Assembly (NCBI GenBank): GCA_941918925.1
Contig: OW799234.1
Coordinates: forward strand, 136,819,305 to 136,883,304
Reading direction: 5' to 3'
DNA: 64,000 bases
Source of the DNA: Phyto melanocephala
Lineage: Eukaryota > Arthropoda > Insecta > Diptera > Rhinophoridae
The notes under the pieces are model-generated. The model was not told the origin of the DNA, searched no databases, and saw only the letters and a list, made by a program, of their open reading frames with translations. Numbering within the stretch: position 1 is the first letter of the stretch; each line of letters begins with the position of its first letter. A program made the translations under genes and the position numbers. Positions 59,201 through 64,000 of this stretch are shown piece by piece.

Positions 59201-61062
59201 CTTCTTCAGTTCATTTTTATTTTGCTTTTTTTTTTTTATTTTATTAATTGTGATAATAAAAAAAATACTTTGAAAATTATATTTTGGCCGACACTGGCCG
59301 AGTCATGCACTTTTAATACCAGCTACGGTTTCATCATTACCACTCTTTGATCAGTGACTAAGTAGTATAAATGATTTTGGGTATTTAACAATAGCAACAC
59401 TTTTCCTATACTTGCGATTATCTTTCATCTATATGTATATTTAATAAATTTTAAATTAGGGATCATTGATCCAAATTGATATAAAAATAATTTAGGGGAC
59501 TTAAATTTTTAGCAAAGTTATTAATTTTAACTTATAAAATATTAATTATAAAAAAATGTGTGATTTGAACAGGTTTTAAAACTAAATTTTTTCTTCTAAA
59601 AAACATTCTTTATAAAATTTCCTAATCAGTTGGAAATGTTGTTGGACGAATAGAAGCTACTTTCTCCATTTTAATTTCACATTTTTGTTTTGCATTGAAT
59701 TTTTGACGTCGTTTCCCAATATGTTGAAGTAAACATGTTATCTATTTGTTATAGTCTAAATTCATTGTATAATTTTCAATATTTTTAAAATCTATTTTTA
59801 TACCCTTTACCTGTGGTGTACAAGGGTATATATACATAGCTTTGTCATTCCGTTTGTAAGTTCTGCAATTTTCATTTCCGACCCCATAAAGTATATATTT
59901 TCTGAAAGCTTATGAATAGAGGAGTATACTAAGCCCTGACCGTCGGTCCGTGTGTTGGTTGAAATCAACTTTTAGAAGCAACTATATGTTCCTCAGATCT
60001 GTGTATGGTATCAATCTTTTGGAAAATTTGGGAATGAATCGCTATTGAAATTCCGCACAATCGCCCTATAACTTTCTGAGATATGAGCAAAAAACCACGA
60101 CCACCTCGTTTTTTTCACAATTACAACAACAACATACATATACATATGTATACTGGTTAAAGTAAACCTGGCATCGAATCCCAGCTGAGCCAAAAATTTT
60201 TATTATTTTTTATATATTTTTTTTAAATTTTTTAAAAAATTTTTTAAATTTAAAAATTTTTTTTTTTTTTTTTTTTTGTAATTTTTTTTTATTGTTGTTT
60301 TTAATATTTTTTATTGTGGTTTTTGTTTTTAATATTTTTTTATTATTTTTTTGTGAAACATACATACGTAAACTCAATTTATAATTTTGCAATGGGATGT
60401 TTTTATATATGTATGTTTTTTATTTCATATGAGATGATTGGTGATACAAACTATTGTTATTGCATGACTACACGTTGTGAAGGGTATATAAGATTCGGCA
60501 CGGCCGACTAAAGCACTCTTACTTGTTTGTTTTCAGTCTGATGTCGCCAAAAATTTACAACTTTCCAATTCCCAACATATCGTAAGAGATGTATGTAAAT
60601 TGTAAAAAGTTTTCTTTATCGTATAAAAGATAAAAATAATATCTTCTAAATCTCTGATGACGACATTCTATAATCTCCTATGATCTCTATGATCTGTTGT
60701 ATGTAATGTAAAAAATATTAATGGGATAATTATTAAAACAAATGTGTACAACTTTAGTGTAGTTTGAAAACACATAATGTATGTATGCATATTTATACCT
60801 CTACGAGTATGAATTGTTGTGTCTTTAATTAGATTTTCATTGTGTTCTCTAAATCAACATTTTTTTCTAATATATAAAACAAATTGTAACGCAACAATTT
60901 TTTCATATTTTTCACCTTCTAAGCAACAAACGTAAATCTTAAATAGAAATGGAGACAGTTGTACTAACCTGCAATATCATCATAACCTAGAGCGATGTCA
61001 TCTATATGGCCATTTACATCCGGCACTTGGATACTAGTTATGGTGGCACCCAAAGTAATGAT
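32496..61062 (-). CDS. Galactose mutarotase (aldose 1-epimerase), six-exon partial gene model
   Basis: Interconverts alpha- and beta-anomers of galactose and glucose in the cytosol, feeding the Leloir pathway. Joined exons 61062-60969, 47040-46667, 45764-45520, 45444-45342, 36384-36295 and 32594-32496 give 1005 nt with no frame break: 334 residues plus TGA. Landmarks (numbered from the first residue here): [10 protein letters not shown] at 46-55, LHGG with His77, NHTYFNLAG with His148, GYDD with Asp219, [10 protein letters not shown] around 254-263 and [13 protein letters not shown] with Glu292. These match the two histidines, aspartate and catalytic glutamate known for the animal enzyme. Animal mutarotases start about 30 residues before ITLGAT; that first exon was not found and may lie beyond 61063 or outside the window. 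The C-terminal tail [10 protein letters not shown] is unusual. Introns are full of transposons. Confidence 0.93.
32646..32807. repeat. (GTAT)n microsatellite in the last intron
   Basis: About 40 units with a few substitutions (TACG, GCATGC). On the mutarotase sense strand it reads (ATAC)n and ends about 50 nt before the last 3' splice site. All long frames over it are artefacts. Confidence 0.95.
32808..33937 (-). other. Intron 5 of the mutarotase gene, unannotated part
   Basis: AT-rich intron DNA. A partial relative of the 198-450 foldback arm near 33310. Nothing else recognised. Confidence 0.5.
33938..35240 (+). mobile_element. Second Helitron-like element, 3' end not found
   Basis: Starts A|TCTATATATATATATAAAAT then a GACTGACTGACTGACTGATT block, a start type seen in insect Helitron families. 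From 34744 the DNA becomes a tandem array of about 100 bp: AAATGTTATGGGCGACCAAA then GGTACTTTTTTG recurs near 34744, 34857, 34947, 35049 and 35151, with TTGTACAATCAAGGACTTTT between. The minus-strand and plus-strand frames here are repeat products. No CTAGT end with a hairpin is visible, so assignment is tentative. Confidence 0.45.
35346..35475. mobile_element. 130-bp MITE, TIR GCCTTATTGTCATTGGCGTT
   Basis: The left end GCCTTATTGTCATTGGCGTT and the right end AACGCCAATGACAATAAGGC are exact inverted copies. The interior contains further GTCGTTGTCGTTT / AACGACACG half-palindromes. Intronic, no coding. Confidence 0.75.
36295..36384 (-). CDS. Mutarotase coding exon with catalytic glutamate
   Basis: 90 nt, phase 0 to 0. 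Acceptor TTTTTCAG, donor GTAAGT. Encodes [20 protein letters not shown] then [10 protein letters not shown]. The Glu in CLETQ is the catalytic base of the family. The following exon continues directly with PNFPS. Confidence 0.95.
36430..36527. repeat. (GTAT)n microsatellite
   Basis: About 24 units. It sits about 45 nt upstream (gene sense) of the acceptor of the exon at 36384, as the 32646 array does for the last exon. Confidence 0.95.
36960..37215 (+). pseudogene. Mariner transposase relic
   Basis: The plus strand reads [20 protein letters not shown] then ATCHTT, a decayed form of the '[25 protein letters not shown]' block, followed by [15 protein letters not shown]. The latter matches the element at 48225, so both belong to one lineage. 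Stops and frameshifts abound; no ends are visible. It lies in the intron before the exon at 36384. Confidence 0.75.
37216..38494. other. Intron 4 DNA, nothing recognised
   Basis: AT-rich. A 28-bp tandem duplication near 37580-37637 (GATCTTAACACTGCTTAAAT type) is the only structure noted. Confidence 0.45.
39143..39543 (-). mobile_element. Complete 401-bp MITE, TIR TATCCCAGCAAAAAAA
   Basis: CCCAGCAAAAAAAT at the left and ATTTTTTTTGCTGGG at the right are inverted copies. Flanking AT/TA dinucleotides are compatible with a TA duplication (Tc1/mariner-type), which is inference. Internal landmarks, read plus: GGTTCAACTGGTGACGAAAT, ATTAGCGTGTCATTGGAGAT. It lies antiparallel to the outer copy of the same family that encloses it. 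Confidence 0.85.
39651..40135. repeat. 485-bp (GTAT)n microsatellite
   Basis: About 120 tetranucleotide units with three kinds of interruption (GTGTGTGT near 39866, TATATA near 39978, TACG near 40046). Every long frame here (Y-M-C-V or H-T-Y-I repeats) is an artefact. Confidence 0.98.
40259..42008. other. Intron 4 DNA, nothing recognised
   Basis: AT-rich. Two copies of GTGCTCGGC (41707 and 41872) were noted but no bounded repeat. Confidence 0.45.
42011..42911 (+). mobile_element. Mariner (DD41D-type) element, internally deleted but with both ends
   Basis: Ends: TA then AAGGGTCTGCCATCTAACG at the left; GCTATTTGGCGGACCCTT then TA at the right, an imperfect TIR with TA target sites. The transposase starts at ATG 42118 or 42124 ([10 protein letters not shown]) and then jumps to [20 protein letters not shown], so most of the helix-turn-helix domain is deleted. 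A stop (42289) and a frameshift follow PARIH. From 42322 the frame is open to 42807 with [26 protein letters not shown] and a C-terminal [10 protein letters not shown]. By count 41 residues separate Asp of QQDG and Asp of PLDY. Non-functional; in intron 4 of mutarotase. Confidence 0.9.
42912..44887. other. Intron 4 DNA, nothing recognised
   Basis: AT-rich. The short hexanucleotide run ACAAGC at 43768-43791 is the only tandem repeat seen. Confidence 0.45.
44888..44967 (+). repeat. Mariner 3'-end fragment
   Basis: GACAATAATTTCCTAAATAA, TTCAAAATCGACATCGGCCC and ACCACCCTTTA match the right end of the element at 48225-49116 almost base for base. Only the last 80 bp is present; no left end was identified. 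Confidence 0.8.
45342..45444 (-). CDS. Mutarotase coding exon
   Basis: 103 nt, entry phase 2, exit phase 0. Acceptor TTCAATAG, donor GTAAGTG. Encodes [20 protein letters not shown] then [14 protein letters not shown]. [10 protein letters not shown] is a sugar-site signature of the family. Confidence 0.95.
45520..45764 (-). CDS. Mutarotase coding exon
   Basis: 245 nt, entry phase 0, exit phase 2. Acceptor ACTAAAAAG, donor GTAAGTATG. Encodes [20 protein letters not shown] ... [20 protein letters not shown] ... [10 protein letters not shown] ... NLIAK. YDDN corresponds to the family FDHN motif; the usual His after the active-site Asp is Asp here. Confidence 0.95.
45858..45911. repeat. (ACAT)n microsatellite
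   Basis: About 13 units with one CACACA interruption, in the intron between the orphan exon-like segment and the exon at 45764. Confidence 0.9.
45922..46031 (-). CDS. Orphan exon-like segment, possible alternative copy of mutarotase exon 3
   Basis: 110 nt between ATTATTAG (acceptor) and GTAAGTG (donor) on the gene strand. Phase 0 in, 2 out, identical to the true exon at 45764-45520. Reads [20 protein letters not shown] then [16 protein letters not shown]. Two anchors align in order with exon 3: [10 protein letters not shown] with FEHSIVIK and [14 protein letters not shown] with [14 protein letters not shown], with about 14 residues missing between them. It lacks the YDDN active-site region. 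Including both exons would shift the frame to a TAA, so it could act only as a mutually exclusive exon or as a poison exon; or it is a decayed duplicate, or chance. Confidence 0.45.
46033..46082. repeat. (AAT)n microsatellite
   Basis: About 17 uninterrupted trinucleotide units; on the gene strand it is a (TAT)n run that leads straight into the acceptor of the orphan exon-like segment. Confidence 0.95.
46667..47040 (-). CDS. Mutarotase central coding exon
   Basis: 374 nt, entry phase 1, exit phase 0. Acceptor TGTTTTAAG, donor GTAAGT. Encodes [20 protein letters not shown], the [16 protein letters not shown] block (His77 of the model), [11 protein letters not shown] and [11 protein letters not shown] (His148). 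This exon alone identifies the family. Confidence 0.97.
47549..47747 (+). mobile_element. tRNA-derived SINE with target-site duplication
   Basis: The head has a pol III box B (GGTTCGATTCC) and a box A-like TGGACTAGTCAG about 35 bp before it, in a tRNA-like GTGCCCCGGTGGACTAG...CGGGTTCGATTCCCGG arrangement. The acceptor and anticodon stems do not fold properly, so it is not a working tRNA. The body ends in CAACAACAACC. Direct repeats GTATAATTATGTA (47536-47548) and GTATAGTTATGTA (47748-47760) flank it, differing at one base. Confidence 0.8.
47859..48214 (+). mobile_element. Helitron-like element, two internal units, 5' end eroded
   Basis: Opposite strand to the copies at 16-22 kb. Begins in CTCTGTGTATGTGTG, runs through TAGCTATAGTCTCCGAAACC, has two GTGGGCGGGG / GTGGGCAGTG units (about 47975 and 48098) and ends GCAACGCGCTTGGCTAG with host T at 48215. 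A mariner inserted 10 bp beyond that end. Confidence 0.6.
48225..49116 (+). mobile_element. Mariner element with TIRs, internally deleted transposase
   Basis: TIRs: CAGGGTAGTTAAATTTTAAG then GGCCG at the left, and CGGCCCTTCAATTTTAGCCA then CCCTTTA at the right. The N-terminus [10 protein letters not shown] (48369) and, after a frame change, the DNA-binding block [20 protein letters not shown] and FEQTGSVGD are visible. The first catalytic Asp region is deleted: the frame passes from IMHKDLQ almost directly into [16 protein letters not shown]. The third Asp block is degraded to [10 protein letters not shown]. Same lineage as 36960 and 44888. Confidence 0.88.
49171..49594. repeat. Two tandem copies of a 214-bp unit
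   Basis: GATGAAAATATTGTCGTTCC starts each copy (49178 and 49392), and CATTCCAGATCTTTACTATA recurs at the same spacing. Copies are over 90 percent alike by eye. Downstream DNA (to about 49830) may be the rest of the same element. Not coding; the minus frame at 49439-49621 is a by-product. Confidence 0.8.
49888..50281. mobile_element. MITE with GCCGCGAATAACGTTG terminal repeat
   Basis: AATTGAAGCAAAGCCGCGAA then TAACGTTGTAAA occurs twice in tandem at the left (about 49888 and 49922), and its inverse, CAACGTTATTCGCGGCGATC then CTTCAATT, ends at about 50279. No transposase. The doubled left end is odd and suggests a local duplication after insertion. Confidence 0.65.
50282..52329. other. Intron 1 DNA, nothing recognised
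   Basis: AT-rich to moderately mixed. GGTGATGATGGTGGATGGTA at 50970 and CT-rich 51420-51560 stand out in composition, but no exon could be supported. Confidence 0.45.
52330..52865 (+). mobile_element. TTCGGC-palindrome repeat, interior-rich copy
   Basis: Left part ACAAGGGTATATATACATAG, TTTGTCGTTCCGTTTG; the interior blocks AAAGGGCTTGACCAGTAGAA and AATAATAAGGAAAAATAGCG; the right end GGTGAAGGGTATTATCATAT then TCGGCACGACGGAATATAGC and ACTCTTACTTGTTT. Confidence 0.75.
53142..53365 (-). mobile_element. CCCAGCAAAA-terminus MITE, partial copy
   Basis: CCAGCAAAAAAGACATGCAA, then GAGTTCCACCCATGATGAAG and ACATTAACGTTTCATTGGAG, in the order of the intact copy at 39143-39543. The far end has only TTCTTGCTG left. 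Confidence 0.65.
53425..53780 (-). repeat. Interior fragment of the TTCGGC-palindrome repeat
   Basis: GCCTAGATTTAATGTTATAC, GATGCCATCTTGGATTTTGA and CTACTGGTCAAGCCCTTTCA match, inverted, the interior of the copies at 52330 and 63537. Confidence 0.65.
53781..55479. other. Intron 1 DNA, nothing recognised
   Basis: AT-rich. No supported gene or bounded repeat. Confidence 0.45.
56226..56279. repeat. (ATT)n microsatellite
   Basis: About 18 trinucleotide units. Confidence 0.95.
56336..56660. mobile_element. Pogo/Tigger-like MITE
   Basis: CAGTCGTGTCTGGATATAGT then GAAC at the left is inverted at the right (GTTCACTATATCCAGACACG then ACTC), with TA on both sides. Left subterminal DNA repeats TATAGTGAACACC three times; the right side repeats CCTGGATA..GAACA. 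325 bp, no coding. The pogo-like assignment rests on TIR form and TA target only. Confidence 0.75.
57180..57689 (+). repeat. Interior fragment of the TTCGGC-palindrome repeat
   Basis: AAGCCGTAGCCTCGAAAATA and GGGCTTGACCAGCAGACTAC then AAAAAATGGCGTATAACATT match blocks at 1464-1870 and 52600-52760. It stops where the mariner relic begins. A 34-bp local duplication (TATATAAACGCAGACTTATT) lies at its left. Confidence 0.65.
57690..58375 (+). pseudogene. Mariner transposase relic, third lineage
   Basis: The plus strand, across many frame changes, gives [18 protein letters not shown] (N-terminus), [14 protein letters not shown] and [13 protein letters not shown] (linker), [15 protein letters not shown] (second Asp region, HDGxxxHT) and [13 protein letters not shown] (third Asp). 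The order and spacing are those of a full transposase with the first Asp region missing or scrambled. Thoroughly decayed; ends not resolved. Confidence 0.75.
58376..59282. other. Intron 1 DNA, nothing recognised
   Basis: AT-rich; GAATTCGCCTCTCCATTGAA near 58828 echoes the small inverted repeats at 29.8-30.2 kb. Otherwise empty. Confidence 0.4.
59283..59360 (+). repeat. Single arm of the 30.6-31.2 kb foldback family
   Basis: GGCCGACACTGGCCGAGTCA then ACCAGCTACGGTTTCATCAT and ACCACTCTTTGATCAGTG, a diverged copy of the arm core. Confidence 0.7.
59802..60530 (+). mobile_element. TTCGGC-palindrome repeat, complete-looking copy
   Basis: Left: TATACCCTTTACCTGTGGTG then TACAAGGGTATATATA. Body: TCATTTCCGACCCCATAAAG, GTTGAAATCAACTTTTAGAA, CATCGAATCCCAGCTGAGCC, a poly-T tract, then TTTTTATATATGTATG. 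Right: TTGTGAAGGGTATATAAGAT then TCGGCACGGCCGACTAAAGC and ACTCTTACTTGTTTG. Frames inside it are not genes. Confidence 0.8.
60531..60968. other. Start of intron 1, nothing recognised
   Basis: AT-rich DNA between the repeat and the mutarotase exon. Confidence 0.45.
60969..61062 (-). CDS. Mutarotase coding exon, most upstream found
   Basis: 94 nt, entry phase 0, exit phase 1. Acceptor AAAAACTAG, donor GTTAGT (GT then TAGT). Encodes [20 protein letters not shown] then [11 protein letters not shown] and the first base of the Gly completed by the exon at 47040. This is the family's first beta-strand region. The preceding exon should end in phase 0 and supply about 30 residues; none was convincingly located up to 64000. 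Confidence 0.93.
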
Positions 61063-61112
61063 CTAGTTTTTGTTGTTGTTTACATTTATGTTGCATGCAA
61101 ATATTTAAATGG

Positions 61113-61322
61113 TTAAAAGTTTAAGCGTTGATGTGTGAGGTTTAACGAAGAAGCAAAAACATTTACAGCATCGCCGTCGTCAACACCAGCATAAATACGT
61201 GTATTGTTATCACAGTTGCAATCGTTATCACCCGCATAATTTGGTAATATTTGCCACATTCCAAGAAATAATGTGAATGAATATGCAACCACATCGTTGG
61301 TTTTTATTTTATTTATTGCCAC
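61113..61322 (-). CDS. Unassigned open frame upstream of the mutarotase exon
   Basis: 69 codons from ATG, less AT-rich than its flanks. Hydrophobic start (VVAYSFTLFLGMWQIL) followed by an acidic, Asn/Asp-rich part (GDNDCNCDNNTRIYAGVDDG). It lies about 50 nt upstream of the mutarotase exon on the same strand, but does not resemble the missing mutarotase N-terminus and offers no phase-compatible donor. Could be chance. Confidence 0.15.
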   Translation of the reverse strand: MAINKIKTNDVVAYSFTLFLGMWQILPNYAGDNDCNCDNNTRIYAGVDDGDAVNVFASSLNLTHQRLNF

Positions 61323-61805
61323 ATTTTATGTAAAAAAATAAATAAAAGAAGTTGAAAGAGGTGTGAAACAAATTAGAAAGTTTTTAAGACGCCAAGTGTA
61401 GAGTTAGTTAAGAATAAATAGAAAAAAATCTTTCAAATATTCCACCAGGTTTACAATGAACAACAGATGGAAAGACAGTCTAGAAGATACAATATAAACA
61501 AAAAGAAACTAAAAGTAAAGAGGAAAAAAATATATAAATTAAACTGCAACAGGAAATGTACGGGTAAAAACTTCAAATGTTGGCTGTGCTGTTTGGTTTA
61601 CCTAGATTTTAGCTTCACAATTAATTTGTTTGTCTTCTGGGAAAAAAGAAAAAGATTTATGACTTTGGAAAAAAATTGAAAAATCTAACTCCAATATTTT
61701 AAACTAAAGTACTGCATTTGAATGATGAAATTGGTTGTTTTATTTTAGAAGAACAAATTTAGATCTAAAACCTATTCAAATCACACATTTTTTTATAATT
61801 TTTTT
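61323..61805. other. Nothing recognised
   Basis: AT- and A-rich DNA. The plus-strand frame 61467-61679 is lysine-rich from A-tracts and not convincing. Confidence 0.45.
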
Positions 61806-62573
61806 ATACCCTTCACCTGTGGTGTACAAGGGTATATATAGCTTTGTCATTCCGTTTGTAATTTCTACAATTTTCATTTCCGACCCCATAAAGTATATAT
61901 TTTCTGAAAGCTTATGAATAGAGGAGTCTATTAAGCCCTGACCGTCTGTCCGTCTGTCCGTCTGTCCGTCTGCCCGTCTGTCCGTGTGTTGGTTGAAATC
62001 AACTTTTAGAAGCAACTATATGTTCCTCAGATCTGTATATGGTATCAATCTCTTGTAAATATCCAGGAATGAATCGCTATTGAAATTCAGCACAATCGCC
62101 CCATAACTTTCTGAGATATGCGCAAAAAACCACGACCACCTCGTTTTTTTTCACAATTACAACAACAACATACATATATACATACATGTGAAAAACATAC
62201 CAAACAAAAAAAAATTACAAAAAAAAAAAATATTAAAAATAAGAAAAAAATAATAAAAGAAACTACAAAAAAAAAATTAAAAAAAAATGTAAAAAAAACT
62301 TTTATAAAAATTTTTTAAAAATTTTTCTAAAAAAATTTTTTAAAAAAATTTAAAAAAAATATAAAAAAAAAATAATAAAATATAAATAATATATTAAATA
62401 AAATAAAATTTTTTTGGCTCAGCTGGGATTCGATGCCACATTTATTCTAACGTGTACGTATGCACGTATTTTATATGGGATGAATGGTGATACAAACAAT
62501 TGTTATTGCATGACTACACGTTGTGAAGGGTATATAAGATTCGGCACGGCCGAATATAGCACTGTTACTTGTT
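61806..62573 (+). mobile_element. TTCGGC-palindrome repeat, complete-looking copy
   Basis: Left TATACCCTTCACCTGTGGTG then TACAAGGGTATATATAGC; a GTCCGTCTGTCC microrepeat at 61943-61985; A-rich tract at 62200-62400; CAGCTGGGATTCGATGCCAC; right TTGTGAAGGGTATATAAGAT then TCGGCACGGCCGAATATAGC. It closely resembles the copy at 59802 but its A/T tract and the GGGATTCGATGCC block are inverted relative to it. Confidence 0.8.
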
Positions 62574-63536
62574 TATAATTAATATTTTATAAGTTAAACT
62601 TAATAACTTTACTCAAAATTTTAATGCGTTAAACTTTTAAGTTTTTGCCGATATTTGAAATATTTTTTTATTCTTATTGTTAAAATATGTTCTTAAATTC
62701 GTTCATTTTCCGTTTGCAGTTTAGTTCTCTAAAATTGCTTTAGTCACTTCATAAAATGTATTTATTTAGTGTTACAGTAAAATATATTTTTTTTCTCCCT
62801 CAATATTTAATATTGTAATAATCTACTATAAATCATTTTTATTTTGATTTAACCTCATTTATTATATTATTTAATTTTCTAAAACATTTTCTAAATTAAA
62901 TTAAATTGTAATAATTTTAATTTAATTTTTTTTATTAAAAAAACTTTTTCAATGTCAGCCGAGTGGAATGCTTTTTCGAAACCAGCTACGATTTCATCAT
63001 CAGCACTCTTTATCGGTACACTCATATGTAATTTGAAATTACTATTTTTGCTACAATTTAATAAAATTAGAATCAGGGAATCATAGTAAATTTAAAAAAA
63101 AAATTTTTTCTCTCCTATAAAATGTTATTTTTCTACGTGTTCATATTTTTTTATATCCGTTTTACGTTTTTGTTAGAACAAATGAACTTAAGCCAAAATA
63201 AAAATGATTTACAGTGAATTTGATATATAAAGTTCAAATAAAATATTTATATAAGATATTGAAATAATTATATTTTGTTTGCTTTTAGGACATTACCTGC
63301 ATCATTAATATCTTGATTTTCAATAATACCATTTAACTTAACTTTAACTTTATTTCTATGTATTATTTATTGGGAGCTAAGGGCTAACATTTGTATCATT
63401 TTTATAAAGGTGAACTCTAGACTTTTAATTCATACTACAAATGTTATTACTTACTTTGTTGTTCATGTCATATGATTTGCCTTGTACCAAACCAACATTT
63501 GAAATAATAAATTTAATTTTATTCACAATTTAAAAA
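62574..63536. other. Upstream region with one foldback-arm fragment
   Basis: At 62948-63025, CAGCCGAGTGGAATGCTTTT and ACCAGCTACGATTTCATCAT are an arm of the 30.6-31.2 kb foldback family. The rest is AT-rich. Two weak donor-like sites on the minus strand (63447 and 63297) were considered for missing mutarotase exons without success. Confidence 0.5.
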
Positions 63537-64000
63537 AAAACAAGTAAGAGCGCTATATTCGACCGTGCCGAATCAGATAATACGTTTCATTGTTGTGCAC
63601 AAGGGTATAAATATCACATCGTAGCTAGGCCCAGATTTTAGATTTCATGTAATAAGCCATTTTCTTTATTATTTCCGACGCCATCTTTGATTTGAAATTT
63701 TTACATAGTTAACTGTATTCGACTAGTCAATCCTTTCCATTTGATACCCATATTGTTGTGGTTAAAAAAATTTGTTCCGCCATTTTGTTTTGAACGCCCT
63801 TCTGTATTTTTAACTTTCTTAATGCAACGAGCAAGCCTTTTTATTTGATTTTAATTTTGTGGGGGTTAAAGGGGATAAAGTCGTTACTTCTATTGTTGAT
63901 TCATATATTCGCCATTTAATCTAGGACGCCATCTTGGATTTTTTCTTTTCATAGCTAAATATATTTTCATACTCAAGCCTTTTTATTAGATCCCCATATT
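63537..64000 (-). mobile_element. TTCGGC-palindrome repeat, cut by the window end
   Basis: ACAAGTAAGAGCGCTATATT then CGACCGTGCCGAATC, inverted, then GGCCCAGATTTTAGATTTCA, CGACGCCATCTTTGATTTGA and AATCTAGGACGCCATCTTGG. This is the interior-rich subtype also represented at 52330 and 1124. Confidence 0.75.

Noticed and set aside
63430..63500. VGLVQGKSYDMNNK followed by GTAAGT as the missing first mutarotase exon
   Set aside because: Exit phase fits, but no AG acceptor or suitable ATG precedes it, and it is too short by several residues before ITLGAT.

Overview
The window is AT-rich eukaryotic DNA from a brachyceran, probably calyptrate, fly. This is judged from an insect-type galactose mutarotase gene, insect mariner transposases with a DD41D catalytic spacing, long GTAT/ACAT microsatellites, and a dense set of small interspersed repeats typical of fly genomes. 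No species can be named from the sequence alone.

One host protein-coding gene is clear: an aldose 1-epimerase (galactose mutarotase) on the minus strand. Six coding exons lie at 61062-60969, 47040-46667, 45764-45520, 45444-45342, 36384-36295 and 32594-32496. Every junction has GT..AG borders and the phases agree. The exons sum to 1005 nt (334 residues plus stop). The N-terminal 30 or so residues are not placed. Introns of about 13.9 kb, 8.9 kb and 3.7 kb are packed with transposons. An extra exon-like segment at 45922-46031, between exons 2 and 3, has the same entry and exit phases as exon 3 and resembles part of it. It is the most interesting host-gene signal here.

Layout: 1-17.5 kb is a repeat field with a foldback element, LINE relics, a mariner relic, two MITEs and two Helitron-like elements in head-to-tail tandem. 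17.5-32.4 kb is mostly unannotatable AT-rich DNA with a third Helitron-like element, a hAT-like element bounded by a perfect 8-bp target duplication (24303-25550) and a large foldback element (30606-31245). 32.5-61.1 kb is the mutarotase gene, whose introns hold a triple-nested transposon (38495-40258), four mariner insertions or relics, a SINE with target duplications, a Helitron-like fragment and several MITEs. 61.1-64 kb is upstream of the gene and again repeat-rich.

The transposons do not form a working system together: every transposase copy seen is interrupted or internally deleted. One unclassified family, ending in a TTCGGC/GCCGAA palindrome and bounded by TATACCCTT/AAGGGTATA, recurs at least a dozen times and is the dominant repeat of the window.
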